From Spirosoma sordidisoli (GTDB taxonomy: Bacteria; Bacteroidota; Bacteroidia; Cytophagales; Spirosomataceae), in NCBI RefSeq assembly GCF_004138325.1, contig NZ_SBLB01000003.1:620001-684000 (forward strand): a stretch of DNA of 64,000 bases, given 5' to 3'. The notes under the pieces were generated by a model that saw only the letters and a list, made by a program, of their open reading frames with translations, was not told the DNA's origin and made no database searches. The position numbers and the translations under genes were made by a program. Every line of letters begins with the position of its first letter. Positions within the stretch are counted from its first letter, which is position 1. Of the stretch, positions 61,201 to 64,000 are shown one piece after another.

Positions 61201-62073
61201 ATGAAGCCTCAACGTTTACAGGTCGCCACGGCCCCCAACCGATCGTTCAGCGTTCGGCGTGACTACCTGCCCAACATCAACAGCCGCTGGCACTGCCATA
61301 CTGAAGTGGAGCTGATTCACTTTCACCGGGGAAGCGGCACCCAGTTTGTCGGCGACAACATTCGCCGGTTCCACCCCGGAGATGTGGTGCTGGTTGGTAC
61401 TAACCTGCCTCACTACTGGCACTACGACCGGGACGACGCGGCCGAAGCCAGCCAGCAACCTTATTCGACCGTTATCCATTTCACCGAAAACTTCTGGGGC
61501 GACCGGTTTCTGAGTCTTCCCGAGAACGCGGTGCTGAAAGCCGTACTGGACCGGGCCCGGCGGGGCATCCGGCTCACGGGTGAGGCCGGTCAGCGGGTGG
61601 CCGGCCTGATGGAAACGCTGTATAAAGCCGAAGGAACGTACCAGCTGATTGCGCTGATGGAGTGTCTGCTGTCGGCCAGCCAGGCCGACGAAAGCTGCCT
61701 GCTGGCGTCGATGGGCTTCCAGCACGAAGCCTCGGAGGTGGAACATGAGCGGATAAACACCATCTACGCTTACACCCTCAACCATTTTCAGGAAAAGATC
61801 CGGCTCGACGATGTAGCTTCGCTGGCGGGCCTGGTTCCGAATTCGTTCTGCCGCTATTTCAGGTCCCGAACCGGCAAGCAGTATACGCAGTTCCTGCTGG
61901 AGATCCGCATAGGCAATGCCTGCAAGCTCCTCATCAACACGAACATGAGTATCAAGCAGATTTGTTACGAAAGCGGGTTTAATAATTTTACCTGCTTCTA
62001 TAAAAAGTTTAAGCACATTACCGGCAAGAGCCCCCTCCAGTACCAGCGCTCGTTTGCCACCAGGCCCCTGTAA
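61201..62073 (+). CDS. AraC-family regulator with cupin-type sensor domain
   Basis: The 290-aa product has a cupin N-domain (about 15-110) with WHCHTEVELIHFHRGSGTQF and FHPGDVVLVGTNLPHYWHY. A two-part helix-turn-helix (about 185-285) shows LDDVASLAGLVPNSFCRYFR and IKQICYESGFNNFTCFYKKF. It is divergent from the dehydrogenase-fucosidase operon. Its proximity to the shared motif makes it the first candidate for the regulator that binds it, with fucose or a derivative as inducer. Confidence 0.92.
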   Translation: MKPQRLQVATAPNRSFSVRRDYLPNINSRWHCHTEVELIHFHRGSGTQFVGDNIRRFHPGDVVLVGTNLPHYWHYDRDDAAEASQQPYSTVIHFTENFWGDRFLSLPENAVLKAVLDRARRGIRLTGEAGQRVAGLMETLYKAEGTYQLIALMECLLSASQADESCLLASMGFQHEASEVEHERINTIYAYTLNHFQEKIRLDDVASLAGLVPNSFCRYFRSRTGKQYTQFLLEIRIGNACKLLINTNMSIKQICYESGFNNFTCFYKKFKHITGKSPLQYQRSFATRPL

Positions 62074-62124
62074 CCGATCAGAACGCTCCGGGCCACCCCG
62101 TTGCTGCCGGCCCAGCTCCGCCGG

Positions 62125-64000
62125 TTAGCCTTTGACGTAGGCGGTTGGCGTCTGCTTGTAAAACTCCCGGAACACTTTCGTGAAATACGACGGGGTTTCA
62201 AAACCCACCAGATACGCCGTTTCAGCCGCGCTATGACCCAGCCGGAGCAGATCGATGGCTTTCCGAAGCCGGTATTGCCGAATCAGCTCCACGGGCGAGA
62301 GGTGGGTGAGGTTATGTATTTTCAGGTACAGCGCTTTCCGGCTCATGGCCAGTTTATCGGCCAGCCATTCTACACTCAGGGTGGAGTCGTCCAGATGTTC
62401 TTCGATGAGCGTGTATACCTTTTTGAGAAACTGATCGCCGACGGTATCCAGTGGCGTGGCGCTATCGGGTTGGGCCAGCTGCTGCCGGTAATGTTCCCGC
62501 AGGCGTTGCTGGCTGTTCAGCAGGTTCCGTAGCCGCAGCCGCAGTTCGCCCAGGTGAAACGGTTTGGCCAGGAAATCGTCGGCGCCTAGGCTCAGTCCCC
62601 GCAGTCGCTGCTCCTCGCCGACGCTGGCCGTGAGCAACACAACCGCAATATGATCCGTGGCCGGATCGGACTTCAGCCGCTCAATCAGGTCGTAGCCGTC
62701 CAGCCGGGGCATCATCAGATCGGTAATCACGATAGCTGGCAGTTCTTCTTTGGCCAGAACCCAGCCATCGTAGCCGTTAGCCGCCGACCGTACGCGGTAG
62801 CTCGTAGCCAGTTCGGTCGTCATGAATTCGCGCAGTTCGGCATTGTCTTCAACGACCAGGACCAGCGGGGTCGACTCAGCACCGCTGGTGGCCGGTTTTT
62901 TAGCTGCGCTGCCGGGTAGCGCCGGCAGGTCGATCACCAGGTCGGGGACTATGGCCGCCGGAGTTGCCTGCGCTTCGCTTGTGCGCTGAACGGGTAGATC
63001 CAGCACGAACACCGTACCCGACTCGCCGTTAGGCCCATCAATCTGGCTATCGACCTCAATGACCCCGCCCAGCCGCAGGGTCAGTTCGCGTACCAGCGCC
63101 AGGCTGATCCCGGTACTGTCGTTGGACCGGATGCGCAGATTATCGCCCTGATAAAAACGATCGAAGATATGGGGCAGCTTATGTGCCGTGATGCCGATGC
63201 CGGTATCGCGAACCGTCAGGCGAACGCCCGTGGTTATTTGCCGGAGCGAAACGGTTATCGAGCCAACGTCGGTGAATCGAATGGCGTTGGTCAGCAGGTT
63301 GAACAGGATCGTTTCCCATTTGCCGGCGTCGAACCGGTAGCTCCCCGCGGGCAGGTCGGTCTCGTACACTAGCTGCAGATTTTTTGTCGCCGTCGACGGG
63401 CGGAACAGCTCGACGACCTGCCCTACGAATTCGGGCAGATCCCCGATCTGGTCGACCAGCTCTACCTGCCGGGCTTCGAGCTGGTCGATGGCCAGCAGCT
63501 GATCAATCAGCCGCAGGCTCTGGCGGGCATTCCGACGCACCGTAAGCAGCTGCTCGCGCAAACCGTCGGGCAGGTCTGCCGTCTCCAGCAGTTTATCGAC
63601 CGGGGAAACGATCAGCGACAGTGGGGTTCGCAGCTCATGGGTGATGTTGGTAAAGAAGCGCGTCTTCACCTCGTCCATGAGCTTCAGCTCCCGGGCCTCC
63701 CGCATCTGCCGAACGTGGTGGGTGGCTTTGACGAGGGTTGCTTCAAGGTCTTCGAAGTCGATGGGTTTGGTAACAAAGTCGAAGGCCCCCCTGTTCATCG
63801 CCGTCCGGATGGTATTCATGTTGCCATAGGCGGTGATCATGATCGTACACAGCAGCGGGTTGGTTCGGGTTATGCGATCCAGCAGGGTCAGTCCATCCAT
63901 GCCGGGCATGTTAATATCCGTCAGCACCAGATCGATATCGGGCTGCTGTTCCAGAATCGACAGAGCCTCCTCCGCATCCTGGCTAAAGACAAATTCGTAG
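62125..64000 (-). CDS. Hybrid regulator REC-histidine kinase-REC-AraC, 5'-truncated by the window edge
   Basis: The frame is open to base 64000. A GTG at 63927 is internal, because codons upstream of it read as part of a receiver (YEFVFSQDAEEALSILEQQP, then LVLTDINMPGMDG with the phospho-Asp). A HisKA H-box (FFTNITHELRTPLSLI), an HATPase with DTGIGITAHKLPHIFDRF, a second receiver (LVVEDNAELREFMTTELATS, VITDLMMPRLDG) and an AraC HTH (VEWLADKLAMSRKALYLKIH to VGFETPSYFTKVFREFYKQT) follow. It lies tail to tail with the AraC gene. No periplasmic sensor region is visible in the part inside the window. Confidence 0.9.
   Translation of the reverse strand, partial: YEFVFSQDAEEALSILEQQPDIDLVLTDINMPGMDGLTLLDRITRTNPLLCTIMITAYGNMNTIRTAMNRGAFDFVTKPIDFEDLEATLVKATHHVRQMREARELKLMDEVKTRFFTNITHELRTPLSLIVSPVDKLLETADLPDGLREQLLTVRRNARQSLRLIDQLLAIDQLEARQVELVDQIGDLPEFVGQVVELFRPSTATKNLQLVYETDLPAGSYRFDAGKWETILFNLLTNAIRFTDVGSITVSLRQITTGVRLTVRDTGIGITAHKLPHIFDRFYQGDNLRIRSNDSTGISLALVRELTLRLGGVIEVDSQIDGPNGESGTVFVLDLPVQRTSEAQATPAAIVPDLVIDLPALPGSAAKKPATSGAESTPLVLVVEDNAELREFMTTELATSYRVRSAANGYDGWVLAKEELPAIVITDLMMPRLDGYDLIERLKSDPATDHIAVVLLTASVGEEQRLRGLSLGADDFLAKPFHLGELRLRLRNLLNSQQRLREHYRQQLAQPDSATPLDTVGDQFLKKVYTLIEEHLDDSTLSVEWLADKLAMSRKALYLKIHNLTHLSPVELIRQYRLRKAIDLLRLGHSAAETAYLVGFETPSYFTKVFREFYKQTPTAYVKG

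Noticed and set aside
1..64000. CRISPR arrays, rRNA genes, complete insertion sequences
   Set aside because: I saw no regularly spaced repeat array, no rRNA sequence and no transposase gene in the window.

Overview
The window looks like a chromosome segment of a moderately GC-rich Bacteroidota of the Cytophagales, most like Spirosoma and its relatives. The evidence is a SusC/SusD pair, Bacteroidota-type promoter elements (TAnnTTTG), many Sec and lipoprotein signal peptides, caspase/TPR proteins, AraC-type and REC-HK-REC-AraC regulators, and the intergenic palindrome family built on CCCCTAAAGGGG. The taxonomic guess is inference; no rRNA gene is present.

Bases 1-27,320 are the end of a prophage or prophage-derived element. 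A plus-strand block (1-16,923) runs from a tail-type gene cut by the window edge, through very large adhesin-like proteins, to a TP901-type tape measure protein. Three proteins of the block carry SGNH-hydrolase domains, and three have Sec signal peptides. A decayed second copy of the tape-measure 3' end follows at about 17.44-17.66 kb. Next come two secreted cargo-like proteins (18.06-20.40 kb), an AT-rich divergent promoter island, and several small orphan genes. A minus-strand operon of tiny genes (22.86-26.56 kb) is interrupted by an ORF-free, hairpin-dense stretch (24.15-24.97 kb) that contains a tRNA-like cloverleaf. A divergent XRE/CI-like repressor (26.68-27.19 kb) and a terminator close the element. 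No integrase, transposase, terminase or capsid gene is visible, so the rest must lie to the left.

Bases 27.5-35.3 kb hold ordinary chromosomal genes: a secreted esterase, a 3' relic of umuC, a lipoprotein/ECF sigma/anti-sigma-like operon, another lipoprotein, a membrane protein with an NTF2-like protein, and an AraC regulator.

Bases 35.5-43.0 kb carry a predicted periplasmic pair, a caspase-TPR protein with an EF-hand and a TPR-ASKHA protein of Ppx/GppA type, followed by an MBL-fold hydrolase.

Bases 43.3-53.0 kb are the most striking part. FHA protein, 27-aa membrane peptide, PP2C phosphatase, Ser/Thr kinase, a SEDS (RodA/FtsW) and class B PBP fused in one 1325-aa protein, and a second FHA protein form one plus-strand cluster. 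It has the same parts list as the actinobacterial fhaA-fhaB-pstP-rodA-pbpA-pknA-pknB locus. I infer a phospho-signalling system that controls its own dedicated peptidoglycan synthase.

Bases 53.3-64.0 kb form a fucose-type utilisation locus on the minus strand: SusD, SusC, GH29 alpha-L-fucosidase and a zinc alcohol dehydrogenase, with a divergent AraC regulator and an edge-truncated hybrid two-component regulator. The susC promoter and the dehydrogenase/AraC intergenic region share an almost identical 19-bp motif at a conserved distance from a second shared element, which suggests one regulon.
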